A stretch of 27,695 nt of DNA from Pseudomonadota bacterium (GCA_023423995.1 JAFAEL010000058.1:1-27695); one strand, 5' to 3'. Shown: positions 18,526-27,695, counted from the stretch's first letter. Notes: generated from the sequence alone by a model not told the origin. Translations and numbers: made by a program.

Positions 18526-19386
18526 TCAGACGATCGGCTTGCCGCCCGTGACAGCCACCATTGTGCCCGAAACATAGCTCGCCTCGTCGGACGCGAGCAT
18601 CACGTAGACGGGTGCGAGTTCGACCGGCTGGCCCGGCCGTTTCATGGGAACCTGCTGGCCGAAGTTCTTCACCTTCTCGGCCGGCATGGTGGACGGGATC
18701 AGGGGCGTCCAGATCGGGCCCGGCGCCACGGAATTGGCCCGGATGCCCTTCTCGGCCAGCATCTGCGACAGGCTGGCCGTGAAATTCTCGATGGCGCCCT
18801 TGGTAGCCGCGTAGTGCAGGAGCTGTGGGCTCGGATTGTCGGCATTCACCGAGGCCGTGTTGATGATGGATGCACCGGCGTTCATGTGCGGCAGGGCGGC
18901 CTTGGTGATGATGAACATCGCGATGATGTTCGTCTTGAAGGTGTGCTCGATCTCGTCGTCCGTGAGCTCCTCGAGCGTCTGGACGGTGCTCTGGTAGGCG
19001 GCGTTGTTCACCAGGATGTCGATCCCGCCGAAAGCCTCGACGGTCTTCGCGACGATGTCCCGGCATTGCTGGGGCTTGGAGATGTCGCCCGGCAGAAGCA
19101 GCACCTTGCGGCCGGCCTCCTCGACATGGCGGGCCGTGTCTTTCGCGTCGTCATGCTCGTCGAGATAGGAGATCGCGACGTCGGCGCCCTCCCGTGCGAA
19201 CGCGATCGCCACCGCGCGGCCGATGCCTGAATCGCCGCCCGTGATCAGCGCCCGCTTTCCTGCGAGCCGGCCATGTCCCTTGTAGCTCGTCTCGCCATGA
19301 TCGGGCACCGGCTTCATGGCGTTGGTACGCCCGGGCATGGGCTGGTTCTGGTCGGGGAAGGGCGGCTTCGGATAGTCGGTGGGCAT
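18526..19386 (-). CDS. SDR family oxidoreductase (YghA / general stress protein 39-like)
   Basis: NAD(P)-dependent short-chain dehydrogenase of 286 residues. It has the roughly 40-residue Pro-rich N-terminal extension (MPTDYPKPPFPDQNQPMPG...) typical of the YghA/GSP39 group, then the Rossmann motif TGGDSGIG (49-56), NNAA (127-130), catalytic Ser179 and the Tyr192-x3-Lys196 pair in YAATK. The conserved APGPIWTPLIPS loop and the C-terminal VTGGKPIV are present. The substrate is unknown; relatives are induced by stress. GGAG lies 6 nt before the ATG at 19386. It sits 113 bp after the dehydratase gene and 97 bp before the ABC exporter. Confidence 0.93.
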   Translation of the reverse strand: MPTDYPKPPFPDQNQPMPGRTNAMKPVPDHGETSYKGHGRLAGKRALITGGDSGIGRAVAIAFAREGADVAISYLDEHDDAKDTARHVEEAGRKVLLLPGDISKPQQCRDIVAKTVEAFGGIDILVNNAAYQSTVQTLEELTDDEIEHTFKTNIIAMFIITKAALPHMNAGASIINTASVNADNPSPQLLHYAATKGAIENFTASLSQMLAEKGIRANSVAPGPIWTPLIPSTMPAEKVKNFGQQVPMKRPGQPVELAPVYVMLASDEASYVSGTMVAVTGGKPIV

Positions 19387-19499
19387 TGCAGGCTCCGGGG
19401 GAGTGTTGCCTCTTCAATGTCCCAGCCGCCGCGAGGTTCGCTCCAGTCCGGTCGCGCGAAACGGGGTCCCGCGAGGGTAATCTACCGAACCGGCTCTGC

Positions 19500-20444
19500 T
19501 CAGGCGGCGATCTCGGCAAAGCTCCGCGCGTCGAGATTCGCGCCGCAGAGAAGCACGCCGACACGCTCCCCGCGAGATGGGCGATACGCACCGGACAGGA
19601 GCGCCGCCAGGGCGGCCGCGCCGCCGGGCTCGGCGGCGATCCGGAAATCGCCCCAGAGACGGCGCTGCGCATCCCTGATCGCCTCGTCCGTCACCAGCGC
19701 CACGTGGTCGACGGCGCCGCGGCAGGTCTCGTAGACGAGCGCGCCGACATTCCGGGCCCCGAGCGAATCGGCAGCAACGGAGTGGACCTCGACATCTACC
19801 GGGCTGCCCGCCTCCAGGGCGGCGCGCAGAGCACGAGAGCCCTCCGGCTCGACACCGACCACCTTCGTCGAGGTGCCGTTCCACCACGTTGCGATCCCGC
19901 CGACGAGGCCGCCTCCGCCGACCGCCACCAGCACGGTATCGAGACCTGGCGCCTGGTCGTCCCATTCAAGGCCGACCGTGCCCTGGCCCGCCATCGTGGC
20001 GGTTGCGCTGAAGGGATGGATGAGGAGGGCGCCGCTTTCGGCTGCGTGCCGGTCGCAGGCCGCTTGGGCGTCAGCGTAGCGCTCGCCGCCGACCACGATC
20101 TCCGCCCCGCAGGCCCGGATCAGAGCGATCTTCGCGGGGCTCGCAATCTCGGGGACGAAGATCCGGGCCGGAATGCCGAGCTCACGCGCAGCGAAAGCGA
20201 CCGCCGCGCCGTGGTTGCCGCCGGATGCGGCCGCCACCCCGGCCTCGGGGATCGCCTGCGACAGGAGCGAGTTGAAGGCGCCGCGGCTCTTGAACGAGCC
20301 GGCATGTTGCAGGAACTCGAGCTTCAGGCTCACCGGGCCGTCATGTCCCAGCGCGCCGGCCGCAAGATCGAGCACCGGGGTGCGTCGAATACGCGGAGCG
20401 ATCCGCCCGTAGGCGGCCTGGATGTCAGATCGGGAAAGGCTCAT
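19500..20444 (-). CDS. PLP-dependent threonine/serine dehydratase family protein
   Basis: Fold-type II PLP enzyme, likely deaminating L-threonine or L-serine to a 2-keto acid. The 314 residues lack the C-terminal ACT regulatory domain of biosynthetic IlvA, so it resembles catabolic TdcB or serine-racemase-like enzymes. The Schiff-base lysine is Lys52 in GSFKSRGA; other marks are the substrate/PLP loop SGGNHG (74-79), the phosphate-binding GGGGLVGG, and a Cys near the PLP ring in LLCGANLD. The substrate (Thr, Ser, hydroxyaspartate) cannot be settled from sequence. The start at ATG 20444 has no clear SD. It lies 45 bp downstream of the epimerase-like gene. Confidence 0.88.
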   Translation of the reverse strand: MSLSRSDIQAAYGRIAPRIRRTPVLDLAAGALGHDGPVSLKLEFLQHAGSFKSRGAFNSLLSQAIPEAGVAAASGGNHGAAVAFAARELGIPARIFVPEIASPAKIALIRACGAEIVVGGERYADAQAACDRHAAESGALLIHPFSATATMAGQGTVGLEWDDQAPGLDTVLVAVGGGGLVGGIATWWNGTSTKVVGVEPEGSRALRAALEAGSPVDVEVHSVAADSLGARNVGALVYETCRGAVDHVALVTDEAIRDAQRRLWGDFRIAAEPGGAAALAALLSGAYRPSRGERVGVLLCGANLDARSFAEIAA

Positions 20445-20489
20445 GAGCCGGATCTATTGCCCGGCGGGCCTTCCGGCCAGCCCCGCGGC

Positions 20490-21398
20490 TCAGACCCGGC
20501 CCGGATCCCAGCGCAGGGCGACAGCATGCCGGCCTGCCTGCCGTGGACGCAGCTTCCTCATCGAGGCGCGCTCCGCGAGTTCGCCCGACGCATCCTCCCA
20601 ATCGGCGTGACCCGTCCAGCATTCGAGCGACAGGAACGGCGCGGTTGGCCGGGACCATACGGCGAGGTGCGGGAAATCCTCGGTCTCCATCACGATGGCG
20701 GCGCCGTCCGCCGCCTCGAACCGCATGGCGCGGCTCTTCGCGTCGAGGAAGACGAGCGCCTCGGCAAAGAGGTCGGGCGAGAGCGGCAGCTCGCGGCCTT
20801 TGACCGGGACGGGGCGCGAGCGCCGGGCCAGCAAGCCACCGGCCGCGACCTCCGGGACGACGTCGCTCACCGCGGCGTCGAACACCACCCGGTATCCGTC
20901 CTTCACGATGCCATGCCCGGGGACGGGCCAGGGGAAGGCCGGGTGGAAGCCGATCGCGTAGGGCAGGTCGCGCCTGTCGGTGTTGGTCACCTCGAACGAG
21001 AGCCGCAACGCATCCGGCTCGAGCCGGTACAGGATGTCGAGCTCGAATGCGTAGGGGTAGTGCTCGCGCGTCGCCTGGTTGTCGGAGAGACGGAAGCGGG
21101 CGCTCGCCTCGTCGCGTTCGATCAGCGTGAAGTGCGAGCGCCGGGCGAAGCCATGCTGCGGCATGGGGAAGAACTCGCCGTCGACCTGCACCATGCCTCC
21201 CGAGGAGGCTCCGACACGGGGAAACAGGATGGGCGCGTGGAAATTCCAATGCTCCGGGTCGCCGCTCCACAGGAGCTCGCGGCCGCCGACCTGCCAGGAG
21301 ACAGGTTCGGCGCCTCGAAGCGCGATCTGCGCGCTACTGCCCCCGGCCGACAGGTGCACGTCGTCGGCCGCCGGGCGGATGCGGTTCCAATCAGGCAT
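20490..21398 (-). CDS. Aldose 1-epimerase family protein (LacX-like)
   Basis: Galactose-mutarotase-like beta-sandwich protein of 302 residues, expected to act on sugars or sugar phosphates in the cytosol. Recognisable stretches are HAPILFPRVGASSGG, MPQHGFARRSHF (candidate active-site His), YAIGFHPAFPWPV (second conserved His) and FLSLECWTGHADW (likely catalytic Glu). The precise substrate is unknown. I start at ATG 21398 (MPDWNRIRP); a TTG at 21434 would add 12 residues, and neither has a convincing SD. It follows the transglycosylase gene by 51 bp on the same strand and precedes the dehydratase. Confidence 0.85.
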   Translation of the reverse strand: MPDWNRIRPAADDVHLSAGGSSAQIALRGAEPVSWQVGGRELLWSGDPEHWNFHAPILFPRVGASSGGMVQVDGEFFPMPQHGFARRSHFTLIERDEASARFRLSDNQATREHYPYAFELDILYRLEPDALRLSFEVTNTDRRDLPYAIGFHPAFPWPVPGHGIVKDGYRVVFDAAVSDVVPEVAAGGLLARRSRPVPVKGRELPLSPDLFAEALVFLDAKSRAMRFEAADGAAIVMETEDFPHLAVWSRPTAPFLSLECWTGHADWEDASGELAERASMRKLRPRQAGRHAVALRWDPGRV

Positions 21399-21449
21399 GG
21401 GAGGGAGTTGCCGGGCTTCGCGGCCCGGCGTCAAGCGGCCGGTGCTGGT

Positions 21450-22631
21450 TCACCGCAGAGCCTGCAGCACCCGGCCGCCCGGACGCCCGGTCGGCTTCAT
21501 GCCGAGCTGGCGCTCGATCTCCTTGATGGCATCGCGGGTCTTCTGCCCCACGCGGCCGTCCGGCTCGCCCACGTCGTAGCCGCGTGCGGTCAGCTTCTGC
21601 TGCAGCAGGCGGCGCTCCGCCCGGGACAGCGGCGGGTCGTCGGTCGGCCAGGCCGTCTGGATCCCGGGCCGCCCCTTCAGCCGGTCCGACAGCATGGAGA
21701 TGGCGAGCGCGTAGGAATCAGCGCCATTGTAGGAATAGGCGCAGTCATAGTTCTTGAAGACCAGGAAGGCGGGGCCGTCACGCCCGGCGGGCATCAGCAG
21801 GCCGGCATTGCCGGCGCCGTTGAGCGAGCCCCCGTTGACCTTCTTGATGCCGCGCGCCGCCCAGAACGAGAGGGGGTGCTTCTTCGTCCGGCCGGACGGG
21901 CCGGAATAGCCGTCCGGGACGCGTACCTCGTAGCCCCAGGTGTTCCCGGTCTGCCAGCCGGCCTTGGCCATGAAGTTCGCCGTCGAGTGGAGCGCGTCCG
22001 AGACCGAGTTCACGAGGTCGCGGCGGCCGTCGCCATCGCCGTCCACGGCCAGACGAAGATAGGTCGACGGGATGAATTGCGTATGCCCGAAGGCGCCGGC
22101 CCAGGAGCCCTTCAGGTCCGAGGGGTTGAGGTCGCCGCGTTCGATGATGCGGAGCGTCGAGACGAGCTCGTCCCGGAAAAAGCTCTGGCGACGCGGCGCA
22201 AAGCAGGCGCCCGTCGCGAGCGCCTGGACCAGCGGCATGCTCCCGCCCGCCTTGCCGTAATCACTCTCCACGCCCCAAACGGCCACGATCGTGTGGCGGT
22301 CGACGCCGAACCGGGCCTCGGCGGCCGCCAGCACGGAGGCGTAGCGGCGCAGCATCTGCTGGCCTTCGGCGACCTTCTCCTCGTCGTTGAGCGTCGCGAG
22401 ATAGTCCCAGATCGGCGTCTTGAATTCCGGCTGGTTGTTCATCCGCTCGATGACCGTCATGTCCGGCTCGAGTCCCCGCGTGGCGCGGTCGAAGGTGGAG
22501 GCCGAGACCCCCTTGGAGAGGGCGGCCGACCGCAGCCCAGACAGGCACGAGGAAAAATCGGCCTGTGCCAAGGCGGGTGTGCCTGCAAGTGCTGCAGCTA
22601 GGGCGCAGGCAATTCGGATCGTGCGGCGCAA
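21450..22631 (-). CDS. Lytic murein transglycosylase (MltB/SLT family 3) with peptidoglycan-binding domain
   Basis: Cleaves the glycan strands of peptidoglycan, leaving anhydro-muropeptides; periplasmic. The 393 residues start with a signal peptide (about 1-22, ending TPALA), then the MltB-type catalytic domain (about 25-320) with catalytic Glu122 in AVWGVESDYG and the family stretch GSWAGAFGHTQFIPSTYLRLAVDGDGDGRRD. A C-terminal peptidoglycan-binding_1 domain (about 335-390) ends VGQKTRDAIKEIERQLGMKPTGRPGGRVLQALR. No lipobox is seen, so the protein is probably soluble. The start is TTG at 22631, supported by GGAGG (complement 22637-22641) 5 nt upstream. It is divergent from the second ftsH, with 249 bp between starts. 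Confidence 0.94.
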   Translation of the reverse strand: MRRTIRIACALAAALAGTPALAQADFSSCLSGLRSAALSKGVSASTFDRATRGLEPDMTVIERMNNQPEFKTPIWDYLATLNDEEKVAEGQQMLRRYASVLAAAEARFGVDRHTIVAVWGVESDYGKAGGSMPLVQALATGACFAPRRQSFFRDELVSTLRIIERGDLNPSDLKGSWAGAFGHTQFIPSTYLRLAVDGDGDGRRDLVNSVSDALHSTANFMAKAGWQTGNTWGYEVRVPDGYSGPSGRTKKHPLSFWAARGIKKVNGGSLNGAGNAGLLMPAGRDGPAFLVFKNYDCAYSYNGADSYALAISMLSDRLKGRPGIQTAWPTDDPPLSRAERRLLQQKLTARGYDVGEPDGRVGQKTRDAIKEIERQLGMKPTGRPGGRVLQALR

Positions 22632-22880
22632 ACTGTCCTCCCGGGTGTGCCGCTATTCGGGCCGCGGACGGTTAACGAAGAGTTGCGGCGACCCTGCGGC
22701 CAGTCGTCGGCCCGATCGTGAAATGTCGCGGTAGCGGGCCCGCACGCCGTGCCCCACTGTGCGAGCCCGCAGCGGATCGGGCTGCCGCCAAGCTTAGCGG
22801 ATCGAGACGCCCCCGGCGGCGTTGAACAGGTTTGCGCCGCCGGTCAGGGGCGCACCGTGCCTGCCCGCGAGGACAGAACA
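22632..22880. promoter_or_regulatory. Divergent intergenic region between transglycosylase and second ftsH
   Basis: These 249 bp separate two divergent start codons and must hold both promoters. The ftsH frame is open upstream to 22749, but the translated sequence there is not FtsH-like, so I treat it as non-coding. The only sites I can support are the two SD sequences: GGAGG for the transglycosylase (complement at 22637-22641) and GAGGA for ftsH (22869-22873). I could not identify a confident -35/-10 pair. Confidence 0.5.
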
Positions 22881-24743
<1,863 letters not shown>

Positions 24744-24792
24744 GTCCTCGGCCGCTCACATTTGGCGGTAGGCGGTGCCCTGAGGGGGTGGA

Positions 24793-24810
24793 TCCCGGCT
24801 TTCGCCGGGA
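24793..24810. repeat. Palindrome of the TCCCGGC-TTTC-GCCGGGA type
   Basis: Perfect 7-bp stem TCCCGGC (24793-24799) / GCCGGGA (24804-24810) with loop TTTC, flanked by GGA upstream and CGAGCGGG downstream. The pattern resembles a palindrome that recurs in intergenic regions of many Hyphomicrobiales genomes; that is general knowledge, as only one copy is seen here. It starts about 50 nt past the second ftsH stop and may serve as its transcript end. Confidence 0.55.
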
Positions 24811-25169
24811 CGAGCGGGACAGCAGGCACGCGCCGTCCTTCCCCGGCCGGGGTCTTTCCATCTGCACTGTCAAAGAGCGGTCTCGTTCCTCATCGAGGGG
24901 AGCGGGACGCCGGTTCTCCGGCCTTCAATGATAGGAATTGCGGATTTGCCAGGTCCCTCCCGGCGTCCCGCGACGGTCTTTTCGGCCCCATAGGCACGCG
25001 CCCGGTCAGCCGCCCGGACGCCCCGGCTACCGAACCGAGACCCCGGGACCCGCCCTCCCTCCGCCAAACGTGACCGGTGCGCACGCGGCTCCCTCGCCAG
25101 AGGGGAGTGCGGACGTTATAGGAATAAATGCTAGGATTGTCAAGCGGAGCGCGGCGGCGCCGCCGCGCA

Positions 25170-25203
25170 CCCTCTCCCATTTGGGAGAGGGATGGGGTGA
25201 GGG
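25170..25203 (+). repeat. REP-like palindromic element, copy A
   Basis: Perfect stem CCCTCTCCC (25170-25178) / GGGAGAGGG (25183-25191) with an ATTT loop, followed by GGGTGAGGG (25195-25203). The same modules recur in inverted order at 25277-25326. This type of intergenic repeat is common in Hyphomicrobiales. Confidence 0.75.
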
Positions 25204-25276
25204 CATGACGTTCCAGGATTGATCGAACACCGAGCCGCTGCTTTCCGACCAGGCGAGCAATCCGGCTGCCGAGCAA

Positions 25277-25326
25277 CCCTCACCCGGTCGGCTGCCGCCG
25301 ACTCGACCTCTCCCACACGGGAGAGG
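25277..25326 (-). repeat. REP-like palindromic element, copy B (inverted)
   Basis: On the plus strand CCCTCACCC (25277-25285) precedes CCTCTCCC (25307-25314) / GGGAGAGG (25319-25326) with an ACAC loop. Read on the minus strand the order of modules is the same as copy A, but the gap between palindrome and GGGTGAGGG is 21 nt here against 3 nt in copy A. The two copies are in opposite orientation, 73 bp apart, like a BIME pair between convergent genes. Confidence 0.75.
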
Positions 25327-25389
25327 GGGCGCGCACGACCGTCGCGCTCGGGCGATCGGTCTGCGGAAAGGCGCGCTCGAAGGCCGGGA

Positions 25390-25992
25390 TCAGGCCCAGG
25401 CCCGCTCCGCGAGCTTCTGCTCGTAGCTCTGGATGGCCGGCGCCTTTTCGAGCGTCAGGCCGATATCGTCGAGGCCGTTCAGCAGGCAATGCTTGCGGAA
25501 GGGATCGATCTCGAAATGCAGCGTGCCGCCGTCCGGGCCCCGGATGGTCTGGCTCTCCAGGTCGACCGTGAGGGTCGCGTTCGCGCCGCGCTCGGCGTCG
25601 TCGAAGAGCTTCTCCAGGTCCTCGGGCGAGACCACGATCGGCAGGACGCCGTTCTTGAAGCAGTTGTTGTAGAAGATGTCGGCGAAGCTCGTGGAGATGA
25701 CGCAGCGGATGCCGAAATCGAGCAGCGCCCAGGGGGCGTGCTCGCGCGAGGAGCCGCAGCCGAAATTGTCGCCCGCCACCAGGATCTGGGCGTTCCGGTA
25801 GGCCGGCTTGTTCAGCACGAAATCCGGATTTTCCGAGCCGTCGTCGAGGTACCGCTGATCGGCGAAGAGGCCGACGCCGAGGCCCGTGCGCTTGATCGTC
25901 TTGAGGTAGTTCTTCGGGATGATCCGGTCGGTGTCGACGTTGGTGCTCCGCATCGGCGCCGCGACGCCCGTCAGGGTCTTGAACGGCTGCAT
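25390..25992 (-). CDS. leuD: 3-isopropylmalate dehydratase small subunit
   Basis: Small subunit of the LeuCD isomerase, which converts 2-isopropylmalate to 3-isopropylmalate in leucine synthesis. The 200 residues match the family. Signature stretches are [22 protein letters not shown] (substrate loop), [17 protein letters not shown] (74-90), and the C-terminal half with [24 protein letters not shown] chose ATG 25992 because the conserved MQPFKTLTG begins there and GGGAG lies 8 nt upstream. ATG 26007 would add five residues. The large subunit leuC is not in the window, so the two genes are unlinked at this distance or lie elsewhere. Confidence 0.96.
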   Translation of the reverse strand: MQPFKTLTGVAAPMRSTNVDTDRIIPKNYLKTIKRTGLGVGLFADQRYLDDGSENPDFVLNKPAYRNAQILVAGDNFGCGSSREHAPWALLDFGIRCVISTSFADIFYNNCFKNGVLPIVVSPEDLEKLFDDAERGANATLTVDLESQTIRGPDGGTLHFEIDPFRKHCLLNGLDDIGLTLEKAPAIQSYEQKLAERAWA

Positions 25993-26180
25993 CGTCTCAA
26001 CTCCCATTTCGATCCGGACGCGGCGCAAAAGGCTCGACAGCGCGCGTCATAAACCTGTGTTAAGGAAGCGGTTACCATCTTGGCGCACCTTGACGGCAAG
26101 CGGGGCATTTCCGCTTCCACGCAAGCGCCGGGACGAGACCGCGGATGTACCGGCTCTCCCGCGCACTTGCGGTGCGATCG

Positions 26181-26516
26181 TCAGTCCCCGCTGCCGGGGT
26201 TCGGCGAGAACAGGTCCGCCTTCCCGGGCTTCCCGTCCCACTCCTTCGCGTCCCCCGGCTGCTCCTTCTTGCGCGTCAGGTTCGGCCAGCTCTTGGCGTA
26301 GTCGGCATTGAGCCTCAGCCAGTTCTCGAGGCCCGGCTCGGTGTCCGGCTTGATGGCCTCGGCCGGGCATTCCGGCTCGCAGACGCCGCAATCGATGCAC
26401 TCGTCCGGGTGAATGACGAGCATGTTCTCGCCTTCATAGAAGCAGTCGACCGGACAGACCTCGACGCAGTCCATGTACTTGCACTTGATGCAGTTCTCGG
26501 TGACGACGTAGGTCAT
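26181..26516 (-). CDS. fdxA: Seven-iron ferredoxin (3Fe-4S / 4Fe-4S), FdxA family
   Basis: Small electron carrier of 111 residues. Cysteine spacing matches Azotobacter FdI shifted by one: Cys9, Cys17 and Cys50 for the 3Fe-4S cluster; Cys21, Cys40, Cys43 and Cys46 for the 4Fe-4S cluster. The start [17 protein letters not shown] is the family N-terminus, with AGGA 8 nt before ATG 26516. The upstream in-frame extension to 26591 is not conserved. The C-terminal tail (about 60-111) has the usual [16 protein letters not shown] stretch. It lies 117 bp downstream of the S4-domain gene, a typical alphaproteobacterial pairing. Confidence 0.96.
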   Translation of the reverse strand: MTYVVTENCIKCKYMDCVEVCPVDCFYEGENMLVIHPDECIDCGVCEPECPAEAIKPDTEPGLENWLRLNADYAKSWPNLTRKKEQPGDAKEWDGKPGKADLFSPNPGSGD

Positions 26517-26633
26517 CTGTTCGGTCCTGGCCTCGCCGGCTCGGGAAGGTGTCTGAGCAATCCGGCCGGGCCGGAAAGCCTCCCGGATCAACGCATCGGG
26601 CGATCCGGAACGGTGGCGTTTTCGTGACTGCGC

Positions 26634-26936
26634 TTAGCCGGTGCCCGGATTGGTGACAAGCGCAGCGTCGTCGCGTCCGACATCCTCGTAAAGAAGACGT
26701 GCCTCCGGAGCCGGCCCGCGCCGCTCGCCCGGGGCGACGACCCGGACGACCGCGGTGACGTGCTGGGCCGCGATGGTCAGGACATCGCCCGTCCCGACCA
26801 GCTTTGCGGGCGCCTCCGCCCGGACGCCGTTCACGCGGACGGCCCCGTCTCCCACCAGCTTCGCCGCGAGCGTGCGGGTCTTGGCGAAGCGCGCGAACCA
26901 GAGCCACTTGTCCAGCCGCTGCCGCCCCTCCCGCAT
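26634..26936 (-). CDS. S4-domain RNA-binding protein (HslR/Hsp15-like)
   Basis: A 100-residue protein with one S4 RNA-binding domain at about 7-60 (QRLDKWLWFARFAKTRTLA, then DGAVRVNGVRAEAPAKLVGTGDVLTI), similar to Hsp15, which binds stalled 50S subunits carrying nascent chains. The C-terminal part (about 65-100) is Arg/Pro/Glu-rich and may be flexible. The start ATG 26936 lies 7 nt after the stop of the upstream gene, and its GAGG SD overlaps that stop codon, so translation is probably coupled. The neighbours (helicase tail, fdxA) match the usual Hyphomicrobiales context. Confidence 0.9.
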   Translation of the reverse strand: MREGRQRLDKWLWFARFAKTRTLAAKLVGDGAVRVNGVRAEAPAKLVGTGDVLTIAAQHVTAVVRVVAPGERRGPAPEARLLYEDVGRDDAALVTNPGTG

Positions 26937-26943
26937 GCGCGCC

Positions 26944-27695
26944 TCAGCTCTTGTTGCGGTCGCCGGATTCGAGCTGCGCCTTCAGGGCAGCCAGCGCCGC
27001 AAAGGGTGAATTCGGGTCCGGCTGACGCTCGCGGCGCTCGGGACGGCGATCGTCGCGGCGACCTCCTTCGGGACGGGGGCGATCGTCACGACGCGGCCCG
27101 CGCTCCTCGCCAGACCGCCCGCCGCCGCCCTGCGGGCGTCCGCCCTCGGCGCGGAAGCGGTCGCGGCCGCCGCCTTCCTGCCCACGGCCCTGGCCGCCGG
27201 GCTGGCCGGCGCGGCGCTGCTCGCCCGGACGATTCTGCCCCTGCCCGCCGCCGGGACGGCGATTGCCCTCCGGCCGGCCGCCACGTCCCTCGGGACGGTT
27301 GCGGGCGTGCCGCCCACGCGGATGCTGCTCGCGGTTGTGCCGGTTGAGGCGCCAGACCTCGACGGTCTCCGGTTCCGCCGCGGCGGCGAGCGCGCCGGCA
27401 TCGGCGTCGCCGGCCGAAACCGGGACCGTCGGGTCGACTTCCTGGGCGGCGGCGGCATCGTCCGGTGTCGCCTCGAGGCTCGTCGCCTCCGGATCTTCGC
27501 CGATCTCGAGGGTGGCAGCCGGGTTCGAGACCTCCTCGGCGAGCATGTCGGCACCGGCCGCCACCTCGATCTGGTCCGGCACCGTGCCGGCGATCTCGTC
27601 TGCCCGCGGGTCGGCGAGGCGCGAGGTCTCGGGCTCCTCGGCCGCGGCCTCGACCGGCTCGTCCTGGATGCCCGGATCGGGCTCGTCGGCAGCGT
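26944..27695 (-). CDS. C-terminal tail of a larger protein, probably a DExH helicase (5' part outside window)
   Basis: The frame is open to the right edge, giving about 250 residues of C-terminal tail. The first part seen (about 110 residues) is acidic and Ala/Pro/Glu-rich (DEPDPGIQDEPVEAAAEEPE...). A short conserved-looking block VEVWRLNRHNREQ follows, then about 90 residues of Arg/Gly/Gln/Pro repeats with several RGG-like groups (GRGGRPEGNRRPGGGQGQN..., RPQGGGGRSGEERGPRRDD), ending PNSPFAALAALKAQLESGD. No helicase motif is visible in the window. The assignment rests on gene order (helicase-S4-fdxA in Hyphomicrobiales) and the closing PxSPFAxLAALK pattern I associate with those helicases. 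The tail should be disordered and nucleic-acid binding. Confidence 0.65.
   Translation of the reverse strand, partial: AADEPDPGIQDEPVEAAAEEPETSRLADPRADEIAGTVPDQIEVAAGADMLAEEVSNPAATLEIGEDPEATSLEATPDDAAAAQEVDPTVPVSAGDADAGALAAAAEPETVEVWRLNRHNREQHPRGRHARNRPEGRGGRPEGNRRPGGGQGQNRPGEQRRAGQPGGQGRGQEGGGRDRFRAEGGRPQGGGGRSGEERGPRRDDRPRPEGGRRDDRRPERRERQPDPNSPFAALAALKAQLESGDRNKS

Larger units (their letters stand above)
24744..25389. other. Long intergenic region between convergent ftsH and leuD, rich in palindromes
   Basis: About 650 bp without a gene I can support. Open frames here have compositions expected by chance at high GC and no RBS. It holds three repeat-like palindromes (listed separately), a perfect 20-bp GC palindrome at 25149-25168, and a small GCCGG/CCGGC hairpin at 24909-24922. 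A locally AT-richer patch at about 25118-25141 (GTTATAGGAATAAATG...) stands out but has no clear partner. One of the hairpins probably ends the ftsH transcript. Confidence 0.6.

Noticed and set aside
19386..22601. A 1071-codon plus-strand open frame
   Set aside because: It is antisense to the dehydratase, epimerase and transglycosylase genes, which have clear families, signal peptides and active sites. Its translation is Arg/Gly/Ala-rich without motifs; such frames are a GC-codon artefact.
22749..22880. A 44-residue N-terminal extension of the second FtsH
   Set aside because: It is not FtsH-like; the true start [10 protein letters not shown] at 22881 has a good SD and is followed directly by TM helix 1.
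24762..25276. Possible genes of 65-128 codons in the ftsH-leuD gap
   Set aside because: Several overlapping frames on both strands, all Arg/Pro/Ser-rich, without SD or domain, and crossed by repeats.

Overview
The window is a GC-rich, densely coded chromosomal stretch of an alphaproteobacterium, most likely of the order Hyphomicrobiales (Rhizobiales), close to the Methylobacteriaceae. The main clues are gene orders I know from that group (ftsH-glmM; rplY-pth-ychF-MaoC; helicase tail-S4 protein-fdxA), a separate petA-petB-petC set for cytochrome bc1, an Omp25/Omp31-type beta-barrel porin, and intergenic palindromes built on CCTCTCCC/GGGAGAGG. The taxonomic call is inference from gene content, not a database result. 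I see no phage, IS element, plasmid function, CRISPR array, rRNA or tRNA. This is core-type chromosome.

Layout, left to right. Positions 1-2905 (+): the 3' two thirds of one ftsH (AAA+ membrane protease), a clean intrinsic terminator, then glmM. Positions 2906-4216: a 46-residue membrane protein on the minus strand, too short for usual ORF cut-offs, and an outer-membrane beta-barrel protein. Positions 4454-7918 (+): a translation-related run of rplY, pth and ychF, followed by a double-domain MaoC protein. Positions 7919-22631: an almost unbroken minus-strand block. Read in its own direction (right to left) it holds a lytic transglycosylase, an aldose-epimerase-like protein, a PLP-dependent threonine/serine dehydratase, an SDR oxidoreductase, an ABC exporter, a MATE exporter, the cytochrome bc1 operon petA-petB-petC with a strong terminator, and then mtnP, apt, mtnA and a class III adenylate cyclase. 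A single 63-residue membrane protein (10943-11134) lies on the opposite strand between apt and mtnP. Positions 22881-24743 (+): a complete second ftsH, divergent from the transglycosylase. Positions 24744-25389: about 650 bp with no convincing gene but several palindromic repeats. Positions 25390-27695 (-): leuD, fdxA, an S4-domain RNA-binding protein, and the acidic then RGG-rich tail of a protein running off the window, probably a helicase.

How the genes work together. MtnP splits methylthioadenosine into adenine and methylthioribose-1-phosphate. Apt recycles the adenine to AMP and MtnA isomerises the sugar phosphate, so the three form a methylthioadenosine-disposal module; no later methionine-salvage gene is in the window. 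The adenylate cyclase overlaps the end of mtnA by 19 nt and is probably co-expressed. PetABC is the respiratory bc1 complex. FtsH, GlmM and the transglycosylase connect membrane quality control with envelope building and turnover.

There is no obvious new defence or mobile system here. The points most worth checking are the mtnP-apt-mtnA-cyclase cluster, the terminator that ends about 10 nt before the mtnP start codon, the unlisted small membrane protein at 2970-3110, the fused MaoC protein, and the low-complexity tail at the right edge.
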